Assembly (NCBI GenBank): GCA_026745465.1
Contig: JACYXH010000837.1
Coordinates: forward strand, 313,501 to 377,500
DNA: 64,000 nt
Source: Lota lota
Lineage: Eukaryota > Chordata > Actinopteri > Gadiformes > Lotidae
Direction: 5' to 3'
Below are positions 22,205 through 34,425 of the stretch, piece after piece; position 1 is the first letter of the stretch; each line of letters opens with the position of its first letter. The translations under genes were made by a program, and so were the position numbers. The notes below the pieces were generated by a model. The model ran no database searches. It was given only the letters and a program-made list of their open reading frames with translations, and was not told the origin of the DNA.

Positions 22205-22700
22205 GTCCCGTGTGGCACGACTGGTAGAGCATGGCAGTTGGTGCCACGCCCCTAGAGATCCACAGAACACCCCGTATTTCCAGGAAGGAATTTAATTCAA
22301 AAATACATTTATGACTTTTAATTGATCATTCGACATCTTTTCTACACCATTTGTAGATTGGCATGCATTATTTGCATTCGATGACTCCCTCTCTAGGTTA
22401 AACACCTGCTGTTACAGGCATCACCTCTGATTGGCTGATAAGGTTACCTGGTCACCTGCTGATTAAGCGCTGATATGACACAACTGTCCTCCACTTGTTG
22501 AAACTGAACTGAAGGGGCGGGTTACAGGGGGCCCTGCAGCCACAGAATGAACTAGGACTTTTAAGGGCTTCAGGGGACCCAGTTGTTTGGTTTGTTTAGA
22601 CTCCTAGTCCAAAGGATCCCCAATCTCCTGCCTGAGCAGCCCAAACCTGGCCATTCATCTCATTGAACGCTCTGGATAAAAACGTCTGCTAATGTTCATA
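22205..22700. repeat. SINE-like sequence (tentative)
   Basis: A tRNA-like head at about 22207 (GTGGCACGACTGGTAGAGCA, resembling a polymerase III A box) and a tail at 22670-22697 (CTCTGGATAAAAACGTCTGC) that is the common 3' end of several fish SINEs. The two parts are 450 bp apart, so they may be one long element or two pieces. Confidence 0.45.
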
Positions 22701-23146
22701 TTTTGAGTTGCAATTTGGCTAACAAGATCTTCTATAGTTGTAGGTGAGAGAATATAGGTTTAGGAACCAGACAGAATAGTTACATACAACAAATCTTATT
22801 TTTAATGCCATAGAGATTTTGTAAAGCACAAAAAAGCTGTCAACAATTCAATGTTTTTGTTTTCTATCTCATTCTGTGTAAGTAGTTCTTCCTGCAAAGT
22901 GTTTCACGTGTTTATTTATTTTTAAATCGAGTATGTACACCAGGGGTGATTTCCTAAGTGGCTTGTCAGAAGCGTGTGAAGTCATCACTCAGCAGAAGTT
23001 CAGCACCTTGGACAGCGACCGGGAGAGACGTCGCCTACCTACTCTATCTACTGTGGCTGTCCCGACACACGCAACCACCAGGCCAACGCCATAAACACTT
23101 TGCCTTTATTTTACACATTCATATTATTCAACTATGCCATTCTAAT

Positions 23147-23151
<5 letters not shown>

Positions 23152-23235
<84 letters not shown>
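23152..23235. repeat. GT microsatellite
   Basis: About 84 bases of uninterrupted GT. Confidence 0.97.
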
Positions 23236-23236
<1 letters not shown>

Positions 23237-24892
23237 ACAGCTGCCATGTTATAACTGCTGCAATGTTTTTGGATGAGGGGTTGTTCTTTGGTTTTAACTC
23301 CCGTTCCTGTCCCCAGCGTAAAGGACAACATTGGGTGTTGTGATGGCTGTATGTGTTTGAATGAAGTTACCTTTTATTTAGTGAGCAGTATCTAAAGGAA
23401 AACAGCATTTGGCCCGATGAGTTTGGTAGTCTATATTGGCTGGACTTTTAAGTTGCTCCTTCTATATATTTTACGTTATGGTTTGTGTGGCATAATGTGT
23501 GAGGAATACAGCTTATTTGTTTAAATCAACTATTTTAAATTCATGCAGGGAGTAAGGATTAGGGGCCCACAAAGAACGTTCCGCCCCTCTGTGGTGATAC
23601 CCCACTCCGGCCACTGGGTGTCACTACAACACTGTTTATGGGACAGCGACTTGTATGTTCCAGGGCACAGGTAGACTATAGCAAAAATTAATCAAAAGGG
23701 TATATTCTGGGCTACCTACATTTAACTTAAAGTAGTTCAAATATTAGACTACAATAATCGAAAAAGTACCTGTGTAATGTCTATACACGTAATGTGTAGG
23801 CACGACAATAAGTAACACAATCCGAGATGAGCTACAAAGGAGAGCAGATTGGAGAGAGGAGGAAGAGAAGAGAGAGGAAGGAGAGAGGATAAACTAAGAT
23901 GAGAGGATGGAGAGGAAAGGAGAGCTGACAAGACAAAGTCACTGTACTCACACACATGGGGAGAATCTTTACATGTAGTCACTGTGACCTTTGTGTAAGG
24001 TGTAACACATGTTGGGTTGTTGTATGGTGGACATTAAGTCATTGACTGGCTCTTCAGCTAAAATCTTTTATTACAAGCAATTATTCTGTGATTTTAATCA
24101 TTCCTTGAATTTGTTAAAGAAAAGTGACTGAAGGCAACACATCTTTTTTTTATTACACTAAGAATGTACCTTAAATACCGAATACATTTTGTACTTCATT
24201 TAGTATTTACTTTTTATCAATCATTCATTGAAATTCAAACTTTTTCATTTATTTGATGGTTTAATGGGTTGTCTGTGAAGAAGAATAGCTTAAATGTTAT
24301 TGTGAAAGTCTGCTCCAAGATGATTGGAGTCCAGATAAGACTATCTTGTCTTTCTGTGAGTTTTTAAGTATTTTAAGCCGTGTTTATGGACTGGGTAAGC
24401 TGCAAATGAATTAGCCTTCTTTGGATAGATCTGAATCCGAATGTACTGAGAATGTATACTATTCCACTGAAAATGTACCTTTTCCACTGAATACATACTA
24501 TAGTGAGAAAGTAACTATTCCACTGACAATGTACTCATTCTATGTTTTGCAATTTATTATAGAAATCAGAAAATTATACAAACATTTCATTTGTAATTCA
24601 GAAGTTTTAACTAATAATCAAAACATATTCTACATAACTGAAACAATTTACAATTTTATAGCATTAAACTTAAAAAAAACTTCAGCAGAAAACAGACAAT
24701 GAACATTGTAATCTGATAGTTTAAAATGGTTTGTTTTATAATAGTTAGGGTTATTTTCTTAATGAATTTGTCCTTGTTAATTGACAGAAGTACAACATAA
24801 ATGCATTTCTTTCAGATCTCACATAGTACAGATTCTCATTAATGAAACTGCAGGTTTTGGTTGTTTGTTAATGTTATTATCAAATAAAAGTC
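23236..24892. other. 3' flank of TRIM gene, no gene seen
   Basis: AT-rich. 24430-24535 holds a short degenerate repeat around ATTCCACTGA. No coding region or recognisable element. Confidence 0.5.
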
Positions 24893-26512
24893 TTAGTTTG
24901 ACTGATTGACAGGTGAGATGATCAGGGGGGCAGAATTTTTACCATCATCATGTAAACATGGACCGAGTATTGGATAGAGAGGCTCACTAAAGGTGCAGCC
25001 AGTAGCAGAGTAGATATGAACCCTGGCTTCCACATCATAGAAGGAGACCAGACCCTCATCATAATCAACAAACACCCCCACCTTCTGGAGCTCAGCTCTC
25101 AGAGGGAGAGGGACAGCAGGGTTGTCTTTAAATACAAACTTATTCTTGTTCAATTGAATAGTCCAGTTGCCCCTCTTAGGGAGCATCATGAACCCACCTT
25201 TTCTGTTGATGGACTCTCTGACCACTCCTAAATGCCATTCAGTCTTGTCTTTAACCTGGACCTCAAAGTAAAATCTCCCTGAGGAGAAGCTCTGCCTCGT
25301 GAGAACACGTCTATGCTGTGTAAATCTCTTAGGTTCGTCTTTGAGTTTCTTCCCTACACCTCCATCATGTACTTGTTTCCCATCCTCGGACAGGATGAGA
25401 CGGGGATGAGCTGTATCAGGATCCAGAGTCACATCTACTTCATACTGCTGGACCCTTTTCAGTTCAGCATCACACAGCTTCTTTATCTCCATGTTCAGTG
25501 TCTCCTCCAGCTGATCCAGGGATCTCCTCAAGGTCCCTACATATGACGGAGGATGGACCTCCACTGTCGTCCAGTCCCTGGTGGGTGGAGGATCCTTCAG
25601 TGATCTGAAGGTCTGGAGGAAGTGGAGGTGGTCTTCAGTGTGTGAGAGCTGCTTCACCTCTGATCTTCTATTGGTCAGATCTTCTATTTCCTGCTCCAGT
25701 TCTTTGATGAGGTACTCAGCTTCTTTCTCTGTGGATTTCAGTTTCTCTTTAACCGTTTGGTTGAAATCATCCTGCCACTTTTCAATAGAGCGCTTCAGAG
25801 CAGTGAGGACCTGCACACCATCGGCTATCTCTCTGTCTGCGTCTGCTTTGCTGCGTTCTACTGTGTCTTTAATCTCCTGAATCTTTCGTTGTCTCTCCTG
25901 GATCATCTGCTGAACTTCAGATTCTATCTTTCCCAGCTGGGCCGTCTTCACTTCATATTCCTCTTTTAGAGGTACAACAGGATGGCACTTGTGATCCAAC
26001 ACTGTGCAGAACAGACACACAAACACCTGTTCAGTCTGGCAGAAGAGCTCCAGAAGTCGATCGTGTTTCTTACACATCCTGTCTTCCAGACGGTCCATAG
26101 GCTCGACCAGCAGATGTCTCTTCAGGCCTGTGACTCTCTGATGTGGCTCCAGGTGGGTTTGGCAGTAAGAGATAAAACACACCAGGCAGGACTTCACGGC
26201 CTTCAGCTGGGTCCCAGTACAGACGTCACAGGGAACTTCTCCTGGTTCAACACAAGGCTGCTCTTTGACTCGTACAGAACTTCTAAACTGATCAACCATC
26301 CCTGATATTAAGGTATTGACCTGTAAATCAGGTCTTGTTTGGAACAGCTTGTTGCAAACAGGACATTTGTACTGGACTTGGTCTTCCCAGAACTTTGTAA
26401 TACAGTTTCTGCAGAAGTTGTGTCCACATGGTGTGGCGACTGGGCTGCTGAACACATCCAGACAGATGGAACATGAAAAGTTCTCTTCAGACCAGGAAGT
26501 AGCAGAGGCCAT
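24893..26512 (-). CDS. TRIM E3 ubiquitin ligase (RBCC-B30.2), single coding exon
   Basis: 539 residues from the MASA start. I chose that start because an acceptor CTAG|GA lies 2 nt before the ATG (26515-26516), although the frame stays open 20 codons upstream. The RING finger has C14, C17, C29, H31, C34, C37, C50 and C53. A B-box-like CDVC...C...C...H segment at about 95-130 is followed by B-box 2 (CKKHDRLLELFC...) at about 148-187. A coiled coil follows at about 190-320 (ERQRKIQEIKDTVERSKAD). A PRY/SPRY domain occupies about 352-535 (VTLDPDTAHPRL, GRFYFEVQV, WHLGVVRE, VGVFVDYDEG, LVSFYD). It fits the bloodthirsty/finTRIM-type fish expansions: ubiquitin transfer in the cytosol, probably antiviral or signalling. 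Intact, no breaks. Confidence 0.93.
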   Translation of the reverse strand: MASATSWSEENFSCSICLDVFSSPVATPCGHNFCRNCITKFWEDQVQYKCPVCNKLFQTRPDLQVNTLISGMVDQFRSSVRVKEQPCVEPGEVPCDVCTGTQLKAVKSCLVCFISYCQTHLEPHQRVTGLKRHLLVEPMDRLEDRMCKKHDRLLELFCQTEQVFVCLFCTVLDHKCHPVVPLKEEYEVKTAQLGKIESEVQQMIQERQRKIQEIKDTVERSKADADREIADGVQVLTALKRSIEKWQDDFNQTVKEKLKSTEKEAEYLIKELEQEIEDLTNRRSEVKQLSHTEDHLHFLQTFRSLKDPPPTRDWTTVEVHPPSYVGTLRRSLDQLEETLNMEIKKLCDAELKRVQQYEVDVTLDPDTAHPRLILSEDGKQVHDGGVGKKLKDEPKRFTQHRRVLTRQSFSSGRFYFEVQVKDKTEWHLGVVRESINRKGGFMMLPKRGNWTIQLNKNKFVFKDNPAVPLPLRAELQKVGVFVDYDEGLVSFYDVEARVHIYSATGCTFSEPLYPILGPCLHDDGKNSAPLIISPVNQSN

Positions 26513-26612
26513 TCCTAGACACAGAAGACAAAGTTTATGTATTGAGCAATTCCAATATTTTTCTAATTCCAAAACGGGAAGAGTGGTACTAAAGTTGTGT
26601 TGTTTTACTCAC

Positions 26613-26700
26613 CTTGTTGTGGTTGCTGTCTGACCGACTATTTGTCCCAAAATGTGTTTTATTATTCTCCTGAAAGAGAGAACTGCTTCCACGTCGGGTA
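26613..26700 (-). other. TRIM 5' non-coding exon (start approximate)
   Basis: A donor AAG|GTGAGT ends the exon at 26613, leaving a 98-bp intron to the coding exon at 26514. The sequence GCAGTTCTCTCTT in this exon recurs in the matching exon of the second TRIM gene (about 59625-59645). The upstream limit is a guess. Confidence 0.6.
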
Positions 26701-26715
26701 TCTATGAACGTTAAA

Positions 26716-26725
26716 TTTCGTTTCC
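26716..26725 (-). promoter_or_regulatory. Possible IRF/ISRE-like element upstream of TRIM
   Basis: On the gene strand GGAAACGAAA lies just upstream of the TRIM non-coding exon. An ISRE has two GAAA half-sites 2 nt apart. Here the spacing is 1 nt, so it is only a near-match. Confidence 0.3.
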
Positions 26726-27001
26726 TGAACAACACGTCATCTCCTCTCCTCCCCTAACTCCTGGCCCCGCCCCTAACTCCTGTCCCAGCCCCCATACACA
26801 TTTCACCGCCGTTCAACTTCTCACTGACTGTGGTTGTGCGCTTACATGCGTGTGCATATACAGTATATATACAATCATTCTATTAGTAAACAGGTAAGCC
26901 ACTTGACTTTGCATCGCATCTTCGGACACAATTAGGATCAACGCAATAAAATGCGGACCACTTTTGTTAAAATATTATCTTCAACCAAAACGAAAAGATT
27001 T

Positions 27002-27235
27002 TTAAAGTTTTTCTTTCCTTTTTTCAAAACACATTGTGGCAATGAGAACGTCAGGACTGCTAGCGATTGCTGCTGATCCAGAGCTGCTCGGTGTTCCCTC
27101 CAAGTTCACAGCGGTGTCTGTTTGCCTGTCGTCATCATCGGTTACTGTTGTTTGTGTTGTATCTTTGTTAGATCCAGAAGACTGAATATCTGTGTCATTT
27201 GGAGCTCGACGTTTTAAAAATCTCCTTATGTCCAT
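27002..27235 (-). pseudogene. N-terminal fragment of hAT-like (ZMYM/TTF-type) transposase (tentative)
   Basis: 77 residues beginning MDIRRFLKRR with a Ser/Thr/Asp-rich linker. This start is typical of TTF-zinc-finger hAT-derived proteins. The zinc finger and catalytic domain do not follow. G/C-run sequence at about 27500-27545 could be part of the same element. Confidence 0.35.
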
Positions 27236-28012
27236 ATTTTTGTGTAACGAGTCCGACCAGGTAACTACAACGGTATTACATGCTACCTAGCTGAGAATCG
27301 CTGGACTTACGTTACTTGTCACATGACCCAGAGCCCTGCATTTTTTTTTTACTAAAGGAGTATATGAAATCAGATGTATTACCTACCACCATTTAGTTGT
27401 TTTGTTTTATTTAAGATATTTATAATATATAATTTTTTTAAAGAATTTTTTTAAAGAATGCAATTATTTTTTTTGTTGAAACAATGCAATTACCCGTTTC
27501 AGCCGCCGCCAGGGGGGGCAATGCTCCCCCTGCCCCCCCGCAAACTCCGCGCATGCAGGCAGGTATTCAGTACACAAACACACACCACGCAAACTTTTTA
27601 GGCTTTTATTAAAATCAGTGTACAAACATTGTAACGGGATTTCATTCAATATTCAGAGGGTTAACATTTTCAGAATCTCTGAAGGGTTTATTTTCCTTTA
27701 CCAAGAATCCATGCAACACCGTGTGGAAGACAAATCAAATGAGGAAGGAGACTTTGAACAACAGCTAACTACGTCTAAAACCTTTATGATGGTCCCAAAG
27801 GTCTCCGTTAGGGCTGGGCCTCCACTAGAACACAACCTTAACTGTATGAAGTGATAAGAAAAGACAGAGCAACAGGAGAAGCAGTCTCTAAATCTCAACA
27901 AGCCCCACACCAGCGTTCAATCGAGGGTTATTTTGTGCAGCCTTAATAAGCACATTGACATCATGACTGAGTAATATTGGAAATATTAAATAAGTAATAA
28001 TAGTAGTTGATG
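27236..28012. other. No gene seen; repeat pieces
   Basis: 27580-27665 matches 18615-18690 (TTAAAATCAGT, GTACAAACATTGT, ATTCAGAGG). Nothing coding. Confidence 0.5.
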
Positions 28013-28322
28013 ATTGTGGTATGTGGGGGGCGTGGCTTAACGCCGGCTGCAGACTGAGGGGCGGAGCGGCTCAGCCGGGGGAACAGACGCAGCTGTAGGA
28101 GATGAGCACAATGAGGAAGGCGGATACAAATACTAACGTGGTGTTGTGTTCTCCCTACAGTGAGGTCGGGACCTGCTGCGCGATCAGGCGAGAAGTGATC
28201 GCGGAGACCGTTGCAATGTGTGTGTAGCGGAGCCCGAGTCACGGAGGTTGGCCACTCGGTGTCCCCTCCGCCAGAATAATAAAGACCACTGCACATGATT
28301 CCTGTGTCTCCTCGTTTATTCG
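28013..28322 (+). repeat. LTR remnant related to the gmr1-like element at 36.9 kb
   Basis: 28035-28165 (GCCGGCTGCAGACTGAGG, GGGCGGAGCGGCTCAG, CTACAGTGAGGTCGGGAC) matches the reverse complement of about 37060-37195 in the LTR of the minus-strand element. An AATAAAG signal lies near 28280. The ends are not fixed and no target duplication was found. Confidence 0.5.
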
Positions 28323-28616
28323 AACCCCTTCAGAGTAGCATAGACCGCGCTGCAATGATATATGGTGTATTACTAGTATCTATATACAACCAGATGAAAT
28401 ATGAAAAGTTTGTATTAAGAATACTTTACTATGCTATACTTTATCATACCAGTCTATTCTATACAATTATATACCATACCACACCATACTATTACTATGC
28501 ATTATATTCTATACCATACCATTCTATGCCATATCTAAACCATATCATAACATATTATACCATAGCCACAATACTTGGGAACAAATTACAGACAGACAGA
28601 CACACAGACAGAAAGA

Positions 28617-28617
28617 C

Positions 28618-28687
<70 letters not shown>

Positions 28688-28688
28688 G

Positions 28689-28744
<56 letters not shown>
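28617..28744. repeat. GATA (TAGA) microsatellite
   Basis: About 128 bases of TAGA tetranucleotides with one TAGG variant. Preceded by a GACA-rich stretch at 28590-28616. Confidence 0.97.
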
Positions 28745-30607
28745 AAGGTAATTTATTCATCACCAAAGGGAAATTAAGGAACTGAAATACTACCTGCAGG
28801 GGGAACTCTCCTCTCTCTTCAGACAACAAGCCAAACTGAGCTGAAATACCTCTACAGATTAACAAAGGCACTGGGCCCCACACGGTGAACCCCTTATTGG
28901 CCTTAAATGTTTTGGCAAGCATGTGTAACAGCAGTTCTACCTTTGTAAGACAGAGGGCAGTAGCACTGCAAGTAGCAGAACCAAAACATTCTGGATGTCT
29001 TGTAGTGTATTGTATTCTGAGTTCTGAGTTACTTATTCATAGTTCCATTTGTATGTATTGGTAATTTAGTAGGGGCGATTGCAGAATTTTTTTGCATCAA
29101 TCATTCAAATAACTTAAATCGATATACTTTATTATGATAATGTGCTTTATTTCCAGATTGTACCTGTACTTGACATGTCTCGACACTGACAAACACAGTT
29201 TTGAAAACATTCAATACACACATCCACACACAGGCAAACGCACACACACACACAAACACATCCACACACACAGGTGCAAATTAACAACAAACACAATAAT
29301 GAAATCAAGGTTGGATAATGAACACAGCCCCGGATGGAGAGACCAAGTGTGCCAGCAACTTCTCTGGTCACTTATGACTGAAGAAGCCCATACAAGCAGG
29401 TTCTGTTCTGTTCTTAACGGTAGACATCTATACTGTGTTTTAAAGTTCCCATACTAACATATCGAGTCCAGAGGACTAGGTTTTCGTCAAAATGACATAT
29501 TTGTAATGTCTGATTATGGATGATGTCTAGAGCTGTTTATTATAATTACACTGATATACCATAGGATTTTCACATGATGTCACGCACATTCCAAGTCGAC
29601 ATCTTGTTTTTTTTTCACCATTATAATAAGAATAATAACCGTTTTTTTTTGGTATTACAGAATGTTTGGTCAAGAAGTACCAAAATGGTTGGTTTGAACT
29701 TCTGGGCTTGAACACACACATACACATAATCTTTCTCTTAGATTTGAATTCTAAGATTGTTTATTTATTTAATACCCATTTACAGTGGTGTTTTATCTGT
29801 GTATGCCCACCAACATACCAGAAACAATTCCTTGTCCATGAATATGTACATGCCAACAAAGCTATTTCTAATTATTTTATGGAACTTCAGATCAAATGAC
29901 TGAAACACTTTTATTTTAAGAAACTAATCTAAATTCAATTGAAACACATTCATTTCAAAATAAAGACTTAACAGTCCAAAAAAAGAAAAGAAAGGTTGAT
30001 TACTTAATTTATGTTGAATAAACTGTGATATTTTGTTAACGTGAGTTTATTCGTTATTTGTTTTTATTCTCTCAACAATTCATCACATCATATGGGACAA
30101 TGTTGTTATTGTTTTAGTGGGCAGTTTCCTACTCTGGGTTTCTCAAGAGAGTGTTTAATTACCCTCCAAAGAGGGGGAAGGTAATGATCTGTTGACCACT
30201 AATACAGCTTGTTTTGCACACACGTATCCTCTTGGTACTAATGGCTACTTTACGCCATCCACGGGGGTATTCATTAGAGCGCTAGAGCTTAAAGTTGTAC
30301 ACTTTAGCATGGCCCTTGGGCAGCCTAGTCCGCCTTTATCAGAAAGAAATATACACATAAATGTATATTAACATAATATTTGTAAATAAGGGATGGGATG
30401 GGTGTACTGTTGGGGTTATGTATGAATACCTCATTAAGGCAGTGACCACCAGGTTGTAATGAGTAGTGCTAAATGTGACTATTCCCCTAGCGGTGTACCA
30501 CTGCGTACCCTGGAGCCTACAGGAGGTCACGGACAACACAGACATCAGGGATGGCTGAAATGCCAGATCACCGACACCTTACATCACTAATGCAACCAAC
30601 TGAATAT
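28745..30607. other. No gene seen
   Basis: Contains a CA-rich stretch at 29215-29275. Otherwise AT-rich and non-coding by eye. Confidence 0.5.
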
Positions 30608-31165
30608 TTTTGGGCCTATTCTTTTCAATAGGCCTGCGTCCATGTCAAGTTTCTGTCTGCAAAAACAAACAAGATGGCTAACATTTATTTTATTCTCAGT
30701 GGAAAATGCAATATTTTGGTAAAGATTCGGCATTAAAATGGGTTTTGATAAAATTTAGAGCGAGAACTATTTATTTTATTGTCATCATAATCGTTCAGTG
30801 ATTGTATATGACGTTTAGTTAGTCAGTTATTCCGAAAATTCTTTCAGGTCTCTGCAGAAAATTTTTTGGACTAAGTTTTCCATCGTCGCTATGGTGGTTG
30901 ATATTGACGCTGCTATCGCTGAAAACCAAACATGGTTGACAATGACTTTATTCTCAGTGGAAAATGCAATTTTAAGATTGTTTCAGCATTAAAATGCGTT
31001 TTGATAACAATTCTAGTTAGAAATGTGCCTTTTATTGTCATAGTCAGTTAAACTGCTCATGGCGTTTTTTATGCTCATTTGGGGTTTTGAGGGAATATAA
31101 TCGGGGTAGGCTATATTCTGTTTAAGAAATAACCAAAATTACATTTGATTATACAACACGTATTT
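30608..31165. repeat. Dispersed repeat with internal duplication
   Basis: 30690-30760 and 30938-31010 are diverged copies (TTTATTCTCAGTGGAAAATGC, GCATTAAAATG(G/C)GTTTTGAT). 30610-30712 occurs inverted at about 34308-34425. 31088-31165 (GGGGTAGGCTATATTCTGTT) matches 63795-63855. Confidence 0.65.
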
Positions 31166-31450
31166 CAAACATGTGGAACCATGAGCTACATTTGTTTGGG
31201 ATCCCCCCGCCCCCCAGTTCTTGTACATAAATCCTAATGCGCTTGTTTACGACCTATGGCCATTATTGTATTTTCTGTAACATGCACGGATAGATCCTGT
31301 ATTTAATACATGAACATGAACATGTAAAATTAACACAATATTCTCAACAACCCTCTAACATGTTGATTCTTGGTTCCTGTGATAGGAACATGAACGCTGT
31401 GAAGAGGTACATGTACACAATGTATGCACAGTTGACGTTGCTTACGCTAC

Positions 31451-31935
31451 TGTTATGAGGAACAGAACGAGGTGACCCAAACACACGACACAGAAAGGCG
31501 AAGACGGCGGAGAGGTTCAATGAGTTTCTTAAGGGCGAATATCAACAAGCCTTGGGCTAAGCAAACCATAGTCAAATGGGCAAGGGTTAGGTAGCAGGCA
31601 GGCAGTCAGGCAGGCAAGGGCTTGGCAACGGGCAGGCAGTCAGGCAGGCAGGGGTTCGGTGACGGGCAGGAAATCCGGCAGACAGCTGGGCACAGGGAGA
31701 GAACAGGTTACGGGCAGGTACTGAGAAAGGGGCAAGCATATAAGAGCTGGGAATGCAGATACTAACAGAGGTTGAGTAAACAACGAACTAGCGCCGGCTG
31801 CTAAGAAAACCGGCTGAAATAGAGTGTTGATTGGAGATTGCCGGCAGGTGTGTAAACAGAGAGGCACATGGCGAAGTGGCAGCAGGTGCCCGCTAGGTGG
31901 TGGAAGTGGACAGCTTGATGGTAGACGGCGTGACA
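31451..31935 (-). repeat. 3' LTR of decayed gypsy element 2
   Basis: Begins TGTTATG and ends TGACA on the plus strand, followed by GTAC and a long C-run, the reverse of the GGGGTAC tract that precedes LTRs in this family. Contains CAGGCAGGCAG-type repeats at 31593-31650. Related to the LTR at 38647. Confidence 0.75.
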
Positions 31936-33946
31936 GTACCCCCCCCCCCCCCCCCCCCTCCCCCCCACGGACGCCTCCAGGCGGATGCCCAGTGCTGGAT
32001 GGGTGTTGACAATGGAAGTCCCGGATAAGCGAGGCGTCCAAGATGCGACTCCGAGGAACCCAAGAATGCTCCTCCGGACCGTAGCCCTCCCAGTCCACAA
32101 GATACTGGTGTCCCCGGCCGCGACGTCGCACGTCCAGGAGGCACCGGACCGTCCACGCCGGGTGGTCATCAATGAGCCTGGGTGGAGGCGAAGCTGGAGC
32201 AGGGTGAGACAGCGGACTGGTGGACACAGGCTTGACCTGAGAGACATAAAAGGTAGGGTGCACATGAAGGGACGGAGGGAAATTTAGACAGACGGCACAG
32301 GGGTTGACGTTGGACTCGATTTTGAAGGGGCCAATGAAACGGGGAGAGAGTTTCTGGGTGACCCCCTTTCAAGGGAAGATCCTTTGACTGAAGCCAAAGC
32401 CTTTGCCCGGGGGAGTATTGTGGGGCTGGTAGATGGTGCTTGTTCACTTGCCGCTGGGAGCGGGAGGATGCACAGAGCAGCGCAGGGAATGCACGCTTCC
32501 AGGTGCGCTGACACTGGTGCAGGTGGGCCTGAACAGAGGGAACCGTAATCTCCGCCTCCAAGGCAGGGAACAGGGCCGGCTGGTACCCCAACAACCACAT
32601 GAAGGGGGACAGACCAGTGGACACATTCACGAGGGTGTTGTGAGCGTACTCTACCCAGGGGAGTTGAGTGCTCCAGGAGGATGGGTTAGCGTTTGTGACG
32701 TAGCGGAGCGCGGCCTCCATCTCCTGGTTTGCCCGCTCAGACTGTCTGTTGGACTGGGGGTGGTATCCCGAGGAGAGTCTGACTGTGGCACCCAGGGCTG
32801 CACAGAACGCACGCCAGACCTGGGCACGCTGAGCACGCTGTGATAAACGAACGGACGTCCGCGTCCACGGTAGGCCACCAGAACCGCTGACAGATGAAGT
32901 CCAGGATGCGGGTTATGCCCGGGTGGCAGGTGAGTCTGGAGGAGTGTGCCCACGTTTGTACCCTCGTGTGCTCCGTGTCCGGAACAAACAAGCTGTTCGG
33001 GGGGCCGGTACCCAGGTCTGGCTGACGTCCCTGGGCCTGGAGGACGGCGGACTCGACCTCCCAGGTGAGTGCAGCGACGAGACAGGTGGACAGCAGGATG
33101 GGTTCGGGGTCCGGGCAGGGATCTTCAGGGGAGTGCAGGCGGGACAGGCCGTCCGGTTTAATGTTTCAGGAGCCAGGTCGGTAGGTTAAGGAGAAGTTAA
33201 AATGACCAAAGAATAGGGCCCATCTGGCCTGCCGGGAGTTGAGCCTCTTGGTGGACTGGATGTAAGATAAATTACGGTGGTCCGTCCACACGATAAACGG
33301 TTGTTCAGTGCCCTCCAGCCAATGTCTCCACTCCTACAGCGCCAATTTTACAACCAGAAGCTCACGGTTTCCCACATCATAGTTTCGCTCCGGCGGGGTG
33401 AGCTGGCGAGAGAAGAAGGCGCCCGGGTGCAGCTTATAGTCCATGGGTGAGCACTGTGATAGCACCGCTCCTGCCCCGGCACCAGAAGCATCGACCTCCA
33501 CCACGAACTGGAGAGAGGGATCGGGTTGGACGAGGATGGGCGCCGACATGAACTGCTCCTTGAGGCACCGGAAGGCGGTCTCGGCCTCTGGTGTCCACTC
33601 AAAGGGCTTATTGGTGGAGGTCAGGGCAGTGAGGGGTGGCGCGACTTGGCTGTAGCCGCGAATGAAGTGGTGGTAAAAGTTGTTGAAGCCCAGGAATTGC
33701 TGAAGCCACTTATGGGAGGAGGGAGAAGGCCATTCAGCCACCGCGGAAACCTTGGCCGGGTCCATCCTCACCTCCCCCTGACCAATGGTGTACCCTAGGA
33801 AGGAGATGGAAGGGACAGGGAATTCGCATTTCTCTGCGTTGACATACAGCTTGTTCTCAAGCAGGTGCTGAAGAATTTGAGACTTGTGCTCCTCCAGTGA
33901 CTTAGAGAAAATCAGGATGTCGTCCAAGTACACAAACAGTGAATTA
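31936..33946 (-). pseudogene. Gypsy element 2 pol remnant (RT end to chromodomain)
   Basis: A minus-strand relative of the intact element at 4825. Reading from high to low coordinate: RT from [11 protein letters not shown] (33933) onward, RNase H ([17 protein letters not shown], about 33500), the integrase zinc finger (HPGITRILDFICQRFWWP, about 32920), the integrase C-terminal region, and a chromodomain ([17 protein letters not shown], about 32090). RT upstream of the YLDD box is missing. In integrase the frame jumps from CSAC straight to a segment near the catalytic Glu, so both catalytic Asp positions are deleted (about 32825). Several further frameshifts. Non-functional. Confidence 0.85.
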
Positions 33947-34307
33947 GGGCAGTCAATTCTACAAGAAGTATATGTTTTGAGGCTCTAGCCCAACCAGAAG
34001 GGATGGAGTTGATGGGTGATCTAGGGGTCTGGTACACTTGGCAATGAGCTAAAGACGTGGGGTATTTTCTATATGAAAGAGAGCCTAAAGGACATACAAG
34101 ATTATCCATTTGGTGGTTCTAGCCCAACTGGAAGTGATGTAATCCGTACCTGAGAGGTCATACGAAGATGCAAAAAAACACTCCATTAATGGGAGCCTAA
34201 AATGACTTGTGAATAAGATAGAGAAATCTGGTCTCTTTTATATGAATCAGGGCATTGTGGTCTGCATTAATGTCTATAAATTGGGGGGCTCTAGCCCGAC
34301 AGGAAAG
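33947..34307. repeat. Degenerate threefold repeat with CTCTAGCCCAAC
   Basis: Three diverged copies of (G/T)CTCTAGCCC(A/G)AC(C/T)(A/G)GAAG at about 33984, 34117 and 34289, roughly 150 bp apart. Non-coding. Confidence 0.5.
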
Positions 34308-34425
34308 GCTTCCACTGAGAATAAAATAAATGTCAAGCCATGTTGTTTGTTTTTGCAGACTGAAACTTGACAGTCATGTGACATGAATGCAGGCTATAGA
34401 AAAACATAGGCCAAAAAAATGCATC
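34308..34425. repeat. Inverted copy of 30610-30712
   Basis: The reverse complement of this stretch reads GTCAAGTTTCAGTCTGCAAA and TTTATTTTATTCTCAGTGG, as at 30645-30710. The 3.7-kb interval between the two copies contains gypsy element 2. Confidence 0.65.

Noticed and set aside
21876..22247. Arg-Glu and Ser-Leu repeat frames
   Set aside because: Translations of the TC microsatellite.
22205..22260. Functional tRNA gene
   Set aside because: Only an A-box-like stretch is present. There is no B box or cloverleaf at the right distance, so it is a SINE-type remnant at most.
24421..24702. 93-codon plus-strand frame
   Set aside because: Built on a degenerate ATTCCACTGA repeat and AT-rich sequence, with no recognisable domain.
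28545..28922. Tyr-Leu-Ser-Ile repeat frame resembling a membrane protein
   Set aside because: Translation of the TAGA microsatellite.
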